From NCBI RefSeq assembly GCF_000165485.1, contig NC_014623.1, positions 3,491,501-3,555,500 of the forward strand: a DNA stretch of 64,000 nucleotides, given 5' to 3'. Shown here piece by piece: positions 16,506 through 26,730 of the stretch (within the stretch, counting starts at the first letter, position 1; each line of letters begins with the position of its first letter). Below the pieces are notes generated by a model. The model saw nothing but the letters and a program-made list of their open reading frames with translations, had not been told where the DNA came from and did no database searches. The translations under genes and the position numbers were made by a program. Source of the stretch: Stigmatella aurantiaca DW4/3-1. GTDB lineage: Bacteria > Myxococcota > Myxococcia > Myxococcales > Myxococcaceae.

Positions 16506-19337
16506 TCACGGCACGCTGTAGCCGCCACCCAGCCCGTCATCCTCGGCGGGAGCCTGCTCGGACACGGGCACCTGCACCTTGCAGCTGCTGCGGGTGGCAT
16601 TGCCCGCCCGGTCCTTCACGGTGAAGTAGAGGGTGTACACGCGGCCGTTGCCCGAGGTGTTGCGCTCCGCGCGAATGAGCGCGGAGGCCTTGCCGGTGAG
16701 GAGGATGTCGTTCTTGGTGTTGCCGTCCTCGTCGCCCGCCGCATCCTCCGGCTCGTCGCTGGTGATGGAGGTGAGGGTGCCCTGGGCCTGGATGTCCGCC
16801 CAGTACTCGCACACATCGCTGGCCTTGGCGCAGTCGCTCAGCAGCACCGTGCGCAGCTCCCCGGTGGCCGGCCACAGGGTGACGGGCTTGGGCTCCACGA
16901 CTGGGCCCTGCTTGTCCTCCACCACGACCGTCCGGGTCAGGGGCGTGGCCCAGTTGTACGAGCCATCCCGCACCGAGTAGCTGAGGGTGTAGGTGCCCAC
17001 CGTGTGAGGCTGGACCCGTCCCTGCTTGACGACGGCGGCGGAGAGGTCGCCGTAGCACAGGTCATTGGCGGTCACGCTGGGGTCCACGAACGTGTTGCCG
17101 CACGCGACGGTCATCTCCGCCGGGCCATTGAGCGTCAGGGTGGGGGGCAGGGTGTCATCCACCGTGACCTGGCGGATGGCGCTCACCACGTTCCACTTCG
17201 AGTCGATCGCCATGTACTGCACCGAGTAGGTGCCCTCGGCGGACGTGTTGGGGCCGGGCCCGTAGTCGTCCGGATCCTGGCTGCCCGGAATGCCGTCCAT
17301 GTCGTCATCCCCGGAGTTGAACTTGCGGATGGCCAGCGGGTTGCCGCACATGTCCGTGGCGGTCGCGCCGGGATCATTCCAGACATCCACGCCGCACTGG
17401 AGCTGCATGTGGCTCTCGCCGTTGAGGACCAGGGTGGTTTCACCCAGGGTCGTCCCCCGCTCCACCGTGATCGTGGCCTGGCACGACGCGGACAGGCCCG
17501 CCGCGTCGGTGCAGGTGAGCGTGACGGTGTGGACGCCCGGTGTATACGGCCCGCTGGGCGTCTGGACACAGGAGAAGGTGTCGCCCTCGTCGGGATCATA
17601 CGAGCCCTGGTTCACCGACCCGCTCACCGGCCCGCAGGCGCCGCCCAGCGTGAGATTCTGGCAGAGGGCCACGGGGGGGCGGTTGGTCGGCTCGGGGGCG
17701 AGCCAGGTCCGCGCGCCGGTGCCGGAGAGCGAGCCCACGGAGGCGGCGATGGTGTCGGCGCCCGCCAGCGTGCCCTCGTAGCAGAAGACATTTTGCCCGG
17801 AGGCGTCGGTGTTGCCGAAGCCCGCGAGCGTGTGCACCCCCTCCACGGCCCAGTCCACGCGGACCCCATTCACGGGCTGACCATTCTGATCGACCAAGGT
17901 CGCGGTCAGGCAATGTTCTTGATGGATCGGGCCACTGCTGTCCTCCGGGGCGACGGTGAGGCGCGCGGCCACGGCCACGGGCGCCAGGGACATGCCCCCC
18001 GCGTAGCCGTAGGAGTCATAGTCGTCAAAACCATACATGAACGCGCCGAAGGGCAAGTCGGCCGCCAGGTGGTGCGCGCCGTTGCTCACCGTGAGCTGGG
18101 CGCCCGCGAATCCGCTCGCGCCAATGGCGGTGAACTCGCCCTCTGGGACAGGGGTTCCGTCGAGTTGAAAGCCTTGGACGGCCGACGCGGGGACCACCAC
18201 GTTGATGAAGTTGTATTGGAAGCCGCTCGGGGGCGCGGTGACCGTGTAGCGGGCCAGGAATTGCTCATAGGGCGGAATGAGCATCATGAACGGATCGGAC
18301 GTCACGCCGTCATAGCTGGAGCTGTTCGAGTACTGGGCCACCAGAATGGGCTGGGTGGAGGAGATGTGCGCCATGCCCTGGATGATCTGCTGGTGGACCT
18401 GTCCCCGGCCGAGGGTGGCCACGCGTGTGCCGTTGATGCTCACCTCGGCCCCATCCTTGGCGGCCACGAAGCGGAAGGTGTCTCCGTTGCTTCGGCTCTT
18501 GAGCGGAACGGTGGCGAAGCTCTTGCCCCAGGTCGTCGTCGGCGGGAGCTGCTCGACGAGGTGATCACACGCATAGGTGTCCCCATCAGGGATGTTGGCG
18601 CACTCGTGTCCGCCGAAGACGGCGATGGGGCGGTTGGAGTGGATGGAGGAGCCGGAGAGGTCGGCTTCGTCCGACTGGGTGCTCTTCAACTGATAAGTCT
18701 GCCCCCGGCCGAGGGTGATGGAGAAGGGCACCGCCTCCTCGTGCGTTCCCGCCTTGGCCGCTGGGGTGATGGTGATGACCGTCCCGTCTTCGGTGGCCAC
18801 CAGGCCAAACTGCGTGCCGTTGACGACCCCCGTGTTCTTGAAGCCGAGCGCCAGGTAATCCGTGCCCAGGATGTCCGTGGGGAGACCCAGGAACGCATCC
18901 GTGGAGGCTTTGACACGGTTCAGCCCGTAGACAGCGATCTCCTCACCGGCCGTGACGTGGATGCCCTTGCTCTCCACGAGATCCGACGCGGTGAGCTGAG
19001 CCGTCCCGGGAAGTGTCACGGGCGTGGCCTGGCCTGGGACGACCTCGAAGGTCCGGGAGAACCCTATGCCTGGAATCTCCACCGTGCCCGTGGTGGCCTG
19101 CTCACCGGTGATGAAGAGCGTCAGCGTGGGGGTGGAATAGCCGTAGTTGCCCGGAAATGTCAGCCAGAACTCTTTGCCACGGCTGTCCATGCTGGAGGGG
19201 GGTGTCAGGGATTGCCAGCGCTGCGCGGGGGAGGGCGGTGACAAGGGCTCTTCCTGGCGTGCTTCGTTGCCACAACCCATCAGCCATCCGAGGACAAACA
19301 ACGGCCACAAGCGTGGCTTCGACTCTTGAATTCTCAT
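16506..19337 (-). CDS. Large IgGFc-binding-domain lipoprotein with HYR and Ig-like repeats
   Basis: A 943-residue surface lipoprotein. The signal peptide ends in the lipobox LMGC (Cys about 22). Residues about 50-460 resemble the IgGFc-binding N-terminal region: GKEFWLTFPGNY at the start, then repeated beta segments such as DSVESKGIHVTAGEEIAVYG-like strands and DGTVITITP. Then follow an invasin/Big_1-like Ig domain (QNGQPVNGVRVDWAVEG), a HYR-like domain (GVHTVTLTCTDAAGLSASC) and two or three DUF5011-type Ig repeats (DPSVTANDLCYG, RTVVVEDKQGP). Such proteins are common in myxobacteria and Bacteroidetes and probably mediate adhesion or cell-surface recognition; no enzymatic motif is visible. 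The ATG at 19337 begins the basic n-region and is preferred over one nine codons upstream. Confidence 0.8.
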   Translation of the reverse strand: MRIQESKPRLWPLFVLGWLMGCGNEARQEEPLSPPSPAQRWQSLTPPSSMDSRGKEFWLTFPGNYGYSTPTLTLFITGEQATTGTVEIPGIGFSRTFEVVPGQATPVTLPGTAQLTASDLVESKGIHVTAGEEIAVYGLNRVKASTDAFLGLPTDILGTDYLALGFKNTGVVNGTQFGLVATEDGTVITITPAAKAGTHEEAVPFSITLGRGQTYQLKSTQSDEADLSGSSIHSNRPIAVFGGHECANIPDGDTYACDHLVEQLPPTTTWGKSFATVPLKSRSNGDTFRFVAAKDGAEVSINGTRVATLGRGQVHQQIIQGMAHISSTQPILVAQYSNSSSYDGVTSDPFMMLIPPYEQFLARYTVTAPPSGFQYNFINVVVPASAVQGFQLDGTPVPEGEFTAIGASGFAGAQLTVSNGAHHLAADLPFGAFMYGFDDYDSYGYAGGMSLAPVAVAARLTVAPEDSSGPIHQEHCLTATLVDQNGQPVNGVRVDWAVEGVHTLAGFGNTDASGQNVFCYEGTLAGADTIAASVGSLSGTGARTWLAPEPTNRPPVALCQNLTLGGACGPVSGSVNQGSYDPDEGDTFSCVQTPSGPYTPGVHTVTLTCTDAAGLSASCQATITVERGTTLGETTLVLNGESHMQLQCGVDVWNDPGATATDMCGNPLAIRKFNSGDDDMDGIPGSQDPDDYGPGPNTSAEGTYSVQYMAIDSKWNVVSAIRQVTVDDTLPPTLTLNGPAEMTVACGNTFVDPSVTANDLCYGDLSAAVVKQGRVQPHTVGTYTLSYSVRDGSYNWATPLTRTVVVEDKQGPVVEPKPVTLWPATGELRTVLLSDCAKASDVCEYWADIQAQGTLTSITSDEPEDAAGDEDGNTKNDILLTGKASALIRAERNTSGNGRVYTLYFTVKDRAGNATRSSCKVQVPVSEQAPAEDDGLGGGYSVP

Positions 19338-19675
19338 AATGCGATCCCCCCCCGGGTACAGCAAACCGTCACAAGGTGTTCCGGCTCTGCGCGCAACTAT
19401 AGGAGTGAATGCATGCTTGTCTCGTTGCGAGGGGGGACGGGATGATCAGTTTGTGGCAAAAAAAAGAGTATCCGTTAATATAAGGACTTTCAGGAATTTC
19501 CGGAAGAACAGTGGGGCTTTTTGAGACCTGCTCAGGCCCGAAGCGATGAGGGATGGACGCTTGGCGCGCCCCATCCCGTCCGGCCGATTGACGAGGAGCC
19601 AGAACGCCGTGAGGCCGCCGGCCCGACGCGTTCCAATGGCTGACGGACTCGAATGGCAAACAGCATGACCGGCAG
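19338..19675 (-). other. Gene-free stretch: 5' region of the IgGFc-like lipoprotein gene and 3' flank of the amylase gene
   Basis: With the terminator hairpin at its end this is the only gap over 300 bases in the window. No reading frame in it has coding-like third positions. It holds an AT-rich patch (about 19456-19500, with a run of eight A and ATCCGTTAATATAAGG at 19470-19485), a plausible promoter area on the minus strand (CCTATAGT near 19390-19400), and otherwise GC-rich unstructured DNA. I see no RNA gene in it. Confidence 0.4.
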
Positions 19676-19715
19676 GAGGAGCGCGCCTGGGCTCTCTGGC
19701 CCAGGCGCGCTCCTC
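19676..19715 (-). terminator. Strong hairpin terminator of the alpha-amylase gene
   Basis: A perfect 17-bp stem (19676-19692 with 19699-19715) and a 6-base loop start four bases beyond the amylase stop codon. It is the longest perfect stem seen in the window. No T tract follows, so termination would rest on stem strength, as expected at this GC content. Confidence 0.75.
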
Positions 19716-19719
19716 GGGT

Positions 19720-22700
19720 TTACGGCTTCAGATAAGGTCCATCACTGCCAATTTTCCCGGGGGCGGGGTTGCCTGGGAGTTCCAACACATAGACCCGGAG
19801 GTTTCCCTTGCCCGACACGCTGGCGGTCAGTGAGCCAGTGCTCACCACCTTCACGTCTCCGGTCACGGCATCCTTGTAGGTGCCATTGGGGATGCCCGTG
19901 AAGGTGGCGCTTCCGGAAACGGTGATCAGGGCGAAGCTGTCCACGCCCGTGGCGGAGTCCGTGAAGCGCCGCTTGAAGGCCATGCTGCCCGAGACGCCGT
20001 CGGTCGAGTACTGGCCCTTCTGGAGCGCGGGAATGCGGCGGCGGATCTGGTTGAGCCGCTGGAGGTGTTTCACCAGCGGCTTGTTCAGCGTCTCCGCGAC
20101 CTTGCCCGAGGCGCTGGACACCGCGCCGAAGTCCGAGGCGGTCACGCCCCCTTCGATGTTGTCCCCGAAATACGCGCGGCCCGTGGTGGCGAGCGGGCAC
20201 GTGGGGCCGCAGTCGATGGGCTTGCCCTGTTGGAACTCAATCTCCGAACCGTAATACAGCGTCGGAATGCCCCGGAACGTCCACATCAGGCTCATGTTCT
20301 CCGCCCACGCATCGGTGCCGCCCGCGTAGCGCGTCGAGGACTTGTTGGGACCGTAGTCGTGGGAGTCCACGTATACGACGTTGTAGGTGGCGTCGTTGTA
20401 GCTGTCGTCCGAATCCTTGCCATTCCAGAAGGCGTTGCTGGCCTCTCCGAAGTTCATGTGCATGCGCATGTCAATCACGCTCATGCCCGAGAACTGGCTG
20501 TGGTCCGGCGTGTGATAGGCATTTCCCTGGAGGAAGGCGTTGGTGGATGTGGGCTGGTTGCCGGTGCCCAACGTGTTCTCGTAGTTGTACTGATCCAGCG
20601 CGGCCTGCACGTCATTGGAGGTGTAGTCCTTGCGCTCCTTCCAGGTGAAGAACTGGGCGGAGTGGTTGACGGAGCCACGGTTCCACTTGTCGTTCACGAA
20701 CGAGCCGACCTCTCCGAACATGAAGAAGTCCTTGCCCTTGGCCCCGAAGCTCTGCTCGGCGTGCTGACGGGCGGCGGGCAGGAAGCGCCGGTTCCAGGTG
20801 ACGCGCGGAATGTGGACCGCGGTGTCGATGCGAAAGCCATCCACCCCCATGTCGATGTATTTGTTGTATGTGTTGATGAGGAAGTTCTGCACCGGCGTGC
20901 TCTCGGTGTTGAAGTCCGCCAGGTCCTCGTGAATCCAGCAGCTGCGCGAGTCCTCTCCCTCCCAGTTGCCAATCCAGCATGGGTGGAAGTACTGGGAGGG
21001 GAACATGCCCGAGGTGGGGTTGGGCCACTGGCAATTGTAGATGCGATAACCCTCCTGGCTGTACGAGCCCGTGGGCACGCCCCAGTTGCGGCAGGTGTTG
21101 CCCGCGGGCTCCGCCGTGGACCAGAGATCGCCGTTGTAATAGGACTTGCCACTGGTGGGCTCGACGGCGAGCCCGTTGTACTCGAAGCCGGAGACGGGCG
21201 CGTCGTAATACCAGGACCACTGGCTGTCGCGCACCCCATAGACCTTGGCGGACCACAGCCCCTTGGCGCCCCAGCGGCTGGAGTGGTTGTAGACCACATC
21301 CTGGATGATCTTGATGCCCTTGGCGTGGGCGGCGTTGATCAGCTCTTGGTAGGACGCACCCGCGGACTCCAGGCGCGGATCGACCTTGTTGAAATCCCAG
21401 GCGTGGTAGCCGTGGTAGTCATAATCCGAGCGGTTCAGCACCACCGGGGTAATCCAAATGGCGGAGAAGCCCAGGGCCTTGATGTAGTCCAGTTTCTGGA
21501 TGAGCCCTTTGAAGTCACCCCGGAACATGGGGTCGTTGTTGGCCGCGTTGCCGGACTTGGTGTGCATGCTGCCGCCGCGGTTGTTGGAGGCGTCCCCATC
21601 GAAGAACCGCGCGGTCATGACGAAGTAGATGGTATCGCCGCGAATGTCGCCTCCCAGGGGTTGGCCGCCGGCGGGCACGGGGGGCGCATCGCCTGTTGTG
21701 GCCTGGACGGCGGTGCTGGCGGCGGACTTGTTCCCGGCCGCGTCCTGGGCCTTGATCGTGTAGCTGTAGGCGGTGCGGGCATCCAGGCCGGTGTCACTGT
21801 AGGCCGTGATGGTGGAGATCAGGCGCTGGGTGCCTTGGGATCCGCCGGTCCGGGTGATTTCATAGCTCACCACCCCCCGGTCATCCGTCGAGGCCGTCCA
21901 GGCCAGTTGGATCTGGGTATCGCTCACCGAGGTGCTCACGCCCGATGGAACGGATGGGGCCGTGGTGTCGGGGGGAAGGGTGACACAGGGGGAGGTTGCC
22001 TGGGCGGTGACGGCACCGTCCTTCACGGTGATCAGCCCGGTGCCCAAGGCGTAGTTCGCGTTCCCGTTGTTGTCCCAGATGGAACCATTGTTGAAGGTCG
22101 CGGCCAGCCCGGTGGCCGAGCCGAGGGAGACCGTCTTCTTGACCCAGTCCGTGCAGGCCTGCTCATTCATCGCCACCCCGGGAGGGGTGGTCCAGGCGCC
22201 ACCCGTGGGGGCGTAGTGGAGGTTGACGGAGCTCCAGCCCCGGGTCTTGGTGTAGTAGTAGATCTCGGCCTGGTTCGTCCCCACGGACGCCGTCGTGATC
22301 GTCAGCGCGGCGCTGGCGGAAGACACGTTGCCGGCCGCGTCCAAGGCTTTCACGGTATAGGAGTAAGAGGTGCCTGCCGTCAGGCCGGTGTCTGTATAAG
22401 TGGTTCCGGCCGAGGTGCCCACCTGGGTGCCATTGCGGTGGAGGGTGTATCCCGTCACGCCCACGTTGTCGGTGGAGGCCGTCCAGGAGAGGGTGACCGA
22501 CGAGGCCGTCACGGTGCCCTTCGTCAGGCCCGCCGGGGTGGACGGAGCCTGGGTATCCGGTGAGCAGGGATTGCCCGCGTTGGAGAGCAGTTGCCCGTTC
22601 TTGACCTGATGGGTCCCTTGCGTGGGAACGAGGTAATTGGCCCCAGACTGGTTGTTGAGGTTGTCCCAGTGATTCTGTCCATCCGTGAAGGTGGCTTGGA

Positions 22701-22926
22701 AGGTGTTGCCCGTGCCGGTGGTGACCACCTTGACCAACCAATGCGTACAGGCAGCGCCCATCAGGGTCCCCGGGACGGCAGTCCAGGTTCCGCTGGCGTC
22801 ATGGTGGAGGTAGGCGGAACTCCAGCCTTTGTAGGGCGTGTAATAATAGACCGTGGCGGTGCCAGCGAATGCTGCTGAGCTCAGCCCTGCCAGGAGGATG
22901 GCCAATGGCAGTCTCCAACGCGTCAT
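19720..22926 (-). CDS. Secreted GH13 alpha-amylase with two starch-binding and two FN3 modules
   Basis: A 1068-residue extracellular enzyme. After a signal peptide (ILLAGLSSAAFA) come a CBM25/26-like module opening ATVYYYTPYKGWSSAYLH, an FN3 domain, a second module (EIYYYTKTRGWSSVNLHY) and a second FN3 domain. The catalytic GH13 barrel then starts near residue 460 with GDTIYFVMTARFFDGD. Catalytic residues are visible: region I DVVYNHS, nucleophile D701 in DGFRIDT, acid/base E739 in FGEVGS, and D857 in DSHD. A C-terminal beta domain follows. It should hydrolyse alpha-1,4-glucans outside the cell. The ATG at 22926 has GGAGAAAG upstream; the frame's earlier 31 codons carry no signal sequence. 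The gene stands alone with its own strong terminator. Confidence 0.93.
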   Translation of the reverse strand: MTRWRLPLAILLAGLSSAAFAGTATVYYYTPYKGWSSAYLHHDASGTWTAVPGTLMGAACTHWLVKVVTTGTGNTFQATFTDGQNHWDNLNNQSGANYLVPTQGTHQVKNGQLLSNAGNPCSPDTQAPSTPAGLTKGTVTASSVTLSWTASTDNVGVTGYTLHRNGTQVGTSAGTTYTDTGLTAGTSYSYTVKALDAAGNVSSASAALTITTASVGTNQAEIYYYTKTRGWSSVNLHYAPTGGAWTTPPGVAMNEQACTDWVKKTVSLGSATGLAATFNNGSIWDNNGNANYALGTGLITVKDGAVTAQATSPCVTLPPDTTAPSVPSGVSTSVSDTQIQLAWTASTDDRGVVSYEITRTGGSQGTQRLISTITAYSDTGLDARTAYSYTIKAQDAAGNKSAASTAVQATTGDAPPVPAGGQPLGGDIRGDTIYFVMTARFFDGDASNNRGGSMHTKSGNAANNDPMFRGDFKGLIQKLDYIKALGFSAIWITPVVLNRSDYDYHGYHAWDFNKVDPRLESAGASYQELINAAHAKGIKIIQDVVYNHSSRWGAKGLWSAKVYGVRDSQWSWYYDAPVSGFEYNGLAVEPTSGKSYYNGDLWSTAEPAGNTCRNWGVPTGSYSQEGYRIYNCQWPNPTSGMFPSQYFHPCWIGNWEGEDSRSCWIHEDLADFNTESTPVQNFLINTYNKYIDMGVDGFRIDTAVHIPRVTWNRRFLPAARQHAEQSFGAKGKDFFMFGEVGSFVNDKWNRGSVNHSAQFFTWKERKDYTSNDVQAALDQYNYENTLGTGNQPTSTNAFLQGNAYHTPDHSQFSGMSVIDMRMHMNFGEASNAFWNGKDSDDSYNDATYNVVYVDSHDYGPNKSSTRYAGGTDAWAENMSLMWTFRGIPTLYYGSEIEFQQGKPIDCGPTCPLATTGRAYFGDNIEGGVTASDFGAVSSASGKVAETLNKPLVKHLQRLNQIRRRIPALQKGQYSTDGVSGSMAFKRRFTDSATGVDSFALITVSGSATFTGIPNGTYKDAVTGDVKVVSTGSLTASVSGKGNLRVYVLELPGNPAPGKIGSDGPYLKP

Positions 22927-23097
22927 ATGTCTTTCTCCATCGCGGTGCGGTGTGGGCTCGTGGCGGGGGATGGGCCACGGCGTCCCCCCTACCGCTGCGT
23001 CGGAGCGAAGACAAGGCAAGCGCGGAAACCGTGCGAAAATGAATCATGGTGACGCCGTGCGCCTCTGTTTGACGCAAGGCGTCTTGCCGTGCTGGCA

Positions 23098-24468
23098 TCA
23101 AGGGTAGCGCGAGCTGTCCGGCCGCTCGTCGGCGCCCATGGGCATGTAACACCTGCCCTTCCACTCGTATCCGCCATCCTTGCAGGGCAATTCCAAAGCC
23201 AGGAGGACCCAGCACCCACCGTTGATCTCTGTCTCTCCACGTCTCGTGCAGGGAGGCCGCTTCTGCCCCTTGAGGGGCTTGGAGGGCATGTCATAGGCCA
23301 CGACGGGGAGCGGGGCGAGTGTGCGGCGCGTCCACTGGGAGAAGGAGAGGAGAGTGGATGCATCGATCGCGGTGTCCGCCATCCCCGTCATCCGTGCGTC
23401 CTCGGGTCCCGGGCCTCCTGGGAGCATCCACGCTGGGTGGTGTGTTCCTCGCATCGTGAAGAAGTAGAGCATCACATAGGCGGCCACGGCGGCGACACCC
23501 GGGCTGAGCCGTGCCAGCTCTCTCCAGCGGGAAGGCACTCCCCGGTGGGTGGGGGAAAGAGCGTACTGCGTCCGGACCTGCTCGGTGACGACAAAGGGAA
23601 CATCCGCCTCGGGCCCTGCGTTCACGGCCGCGGCTTCCAGGGCGTAGGCCAGGCCCCCCGCGCTTCCCCGCTTCCGGGGAGACTCCGACAGCATCCGCTC
23701 AATGAGCACCGAGAGCTCCGGGCGCACATGCGGATTGAGCTGATGGGGGGTAGGCCGGACTGCTTTCTCGATCGACAGGGGGGGATACACGCCGGTCACC
23801 ATCCGATACGCCGTGACGCCCATGGCATAGACGTCATCCGCGGGGTAGGCCTCGTAGGGGGTGACATGGCGCCAGTAGGAGCGCTGATGCCGCAAGGCCT
23901 GCGGGCTCCGGTAGGGCCGCGTTCCGGGGGCCAGGGGCCCTTCGGTGAGCGGGGAAGCTCCCGGATACGTGCCGCAGCCGAAGTCGACGAGGGTGAGCCT
24001 GCCATCGGGCCCCACCAGCACGTTGTCGCCTTTCACATCCCGGTGGAGGCATCCCGCGTCGTGCGTGGCTTGAAGGGCGTGGCCGAGCTGCGCGAGGACC
24101 CGGAAGAGCTGGCGGGTCGTCGGGCGGGTGGAACGGGCCCAGTGGTAGAGCGAGACTCCCTCCACCCAGTCCATGACGAGGTACGGATAGGGCTTGATCC
24201 CGGGCCCCCCCACCCACTCTCCGCGCTCGCGCAGGCGCGGCACGGCGGGGTGGTGCACGCGGCTCAGCAGCTCCGCCTCGCGCTCGAAACGCTCATCCCC
24301 CGGGTAGAGCGACAGTTTGAGGGCCACGTGTTCCAGGGGCTCCGACCCGCTTCGCGCGGCCCGGTAGACGGCCCCGTAGGTGCCACAACCGGCGCGGCCG
24401 AGCAGCCGCCATGCGCCAACATCGGTTCCAGGCCAGAGCGCGTCAGGAGGGAGGGAGGGCTGTGACAC
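23098..24468 (-). CDS. Transmembrane Ser/Thr protein kinase with extracytoplasmic cysteine motif
   Basis: A 456-residue eukaryotic-like kinase. The kinase domain covers about residues 20-290: glycine loop GRAGCGTYGAVY, ATP lysine K51 in VALK, catalytic D144 in HRDVKGDN and metal-binding D162 in DFGCGTY. A single membrane span at about 320-337 separates it from a short outer segment with four cysteines (C407, C419, C429, C440) in the pattern ETEINGGCW, PCKDGGYEWKGRCYMP. I start at GTG 24468 because AGAGG stands six bases before it, giving the common myxobacterial opening MSQPSLPPDA. An ATG 66 bases upstream (24534) would add an unrelated tail and lacks a ribosome-binding site. The gene is divergent from the methyltransferase gene. 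Signal and substrate are unknown. Confidence 0.88.
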   Translation of the reverse strand: MSQPSLPPDALWPGTDVGAWRLLGRAGCGTYGAVYRAARSGSEPLEHVALKLSLYPGDERFEREAELLSRVHHPAVPRLRERGEWVGGPGIKPYPYLVMDWVEGVSLYHWARSTRPTTRQLFRVLAQLGHALQATHDAGCLHRDVKGDNVLVGPDGRLTLVDFGCGTYPGASPLTEGPLAPGTRPYRSPQALRHQRSYWRHVTPYEAYPADDVYAMGVTAYRMVTGVYPPLSIEKAVRPTPHQLNPHVRPELSVLIERMLSESPRKRGSAGGLAYALEAAAVNAGPEADVPFVVTEQVRTQYALSPTHRGVPSRWRELARLSPGVAAVAAYVMLYFFTMRGTHHPAWMLPGGPGPEDARMTGMADTAIDASTLLSFSQWTRRTLAPLPVVAYDMPSKPLKGQKRPPCTRRGETEINGGCWVLLALELPCKDGGYEWKGRCYMPMGADERPDSSRYP

Positions 24469-24688
24469 GGAAAACCTCTTTTGTGGGAAGAATTTGGAAG
24501 AACAGGCAGGTTGGGTCGATTCTATGTTACCCATGGGGTAGGCCCAAGTCCACTGGCTTGATGGGCGGTGGGATGTGGCCCCTGGAAATCAATGATTTGC
24601 TGCCCCCCTGGCAGGTCTGTGAGACGCTCCGCGCCGAGACTGCTCCCTGTCTCGCGGCTGGCCCCGGCCGGCCTCACTGGAGACCATC

Positions 24689-25843
<1,155 letters not shown>

Positions 25844-25868
25844 TGTTGGTGCCGTGACCGGTGGAAGA

Positions 25869-25904
25869 CCCCGTGGGGGAGAAGACGCGTCTTCCCCACG
25901 GGGG
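25869..25904. terminator. Bidirectional hairpin between the methyltransferase and SDR genes
   Basis: CCCCGTGGGG pairs with CCCCACGGGG, extended inward by AAGAC/GTCTT across a 3-base bulge, giving about 15 bp of stem between two convergent stops (25843 and 25932). Confidence 0.65.
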
Positions 25905-25931
25905 CTCCCCCCGGTACCCCACGCTCTTGGC

Positions 25932-26630
25932 TCAGACGTCGGTGTCCAGCAGCGCGGGCATGTCGATCTCCTTGATGCAGGCCGCGGGCGACAGCTCCAT
26001 CAAACATCGCAAGAGGTGGATGACGTCGTGCACGGGGATGCGCTTCTGGCCGTGGCGTTTCAGGGCCGCATCCGGGCCCTCTTCCCACGTCACGTCCGTG
26101 GCCATGGAGCCGGGGGACAGACAGGTGACGGCGACACCGTGAGGCCGCAACACCTCGCGGAGGGCATGGGCCGCGCCCCTCATCCCGAACTTGGTGGCCG
26201 CATAGGCCACGGACGTGCCCCCCTCGTTTTCGAGGCCACAGGTGGAGCCGATCAGGATGACCTTGGCGGCCGGGGCGGCGATCAGGTGGGGCATGAGCCG
26301 TTTGGCCGCCAGGAGCAGTGAGGTCAGGTTGACATTCACGATGTGTTGGATCTCGGTATCGGAGACTTGCGGGAAATCCACGCTCTCCCAGACACCGGCG
26401 TTGTAGAGGAGCACATCGATGGGCGTGGTCCCGAGGTGGCGGACCACGGTGTCCATCTGACGGGGATCCGCGAGGTCGGCGTGGATCCAGCGGCGGTGGA
26501 CTTGATCCGCCCGGTGAGGGGGCGGTTCACTGCGGGAAATACACCAGACCGTGTCTCCGGGCCTGGGGAGTCCCGCGCTGAGGGCTGCCCCCAGCCCGCG
26601 GCTGGCTCCAAAGAGGACGATGGTGGCCAC
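25932..26630 (-). CDS. Short-chain dehydrogenase/reductase (SDR)
   Basis: A 232-residue classical SDR. The cofactor motif is GASRGLG (residues about 8-14), followed by the NAG motif (LLYNAGVWE), the catalytic serine in LIGSTCGLE and the active-site YAATK. The SPGSMATDV segment after it is the usual PG motif. It should be an NAD(P)-dependent oxidoreductase; the substrate is unknown. The family is normally about 250 residues, so this is slightly short. The GTG start at 26630 reads GTGGCCACC and has a modest GAGG nearby. It converges with the methyltransferase and diverges from the S9 peptidase. Confidence 0.9.
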   Translation of the reverse strand: MATIVLFGASRGLGAALSAGLPRPGDTVWCISRSEPPPHRADQVHRRWIHADLADPRQMDTVVRHLGTTPIDVLLYNAGVWESVDFPQVSDTEIQHIVNVNLTSLLLAAKRLMPHLIAAPAAKVILIGSTCGLENEGGTSVAYAATKFGMRGAAHALREVLRPHGVAVTCLSPGSMATDVTWEEGPDAALKRHGQKRIPVHDVIHLLRCLMELSPAACIKEIDMPALLDTDV

Positions 26631-26730
26631 GGCGCCTCACGATGCGTGAAGGAGGAGAAGGCCGGGAATCTTCGAGGTTTCCCTTTGGATCCGCTAGGGT
26701 CTTCGTCCTTCTCGCGCAACGAGGCGTTCC

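Noticed and set aside
17004-19241. 745-codon plus-strand open frame opposite the IgGFc-like lipoprotein gene
   Set aside because: Pure antisense shadow rich in Gly, His, Val and Arg. The minus strand has signal peptide, lipobox and domain motifs.
20065-22563. 832-codon plus-strand open frame opposite the amylase gene
   Set aside because: No recognisable domain; the minus-strand GH13 enzyme has all catalytic motifs.
21658-22860. Repeated sequences inside the amylase gene as a possible repeat element or recombination site
   Set aside because: These are duplicated FN3 and starch-binding modules within one reading frame, an ordinary feature of secreted amylases.
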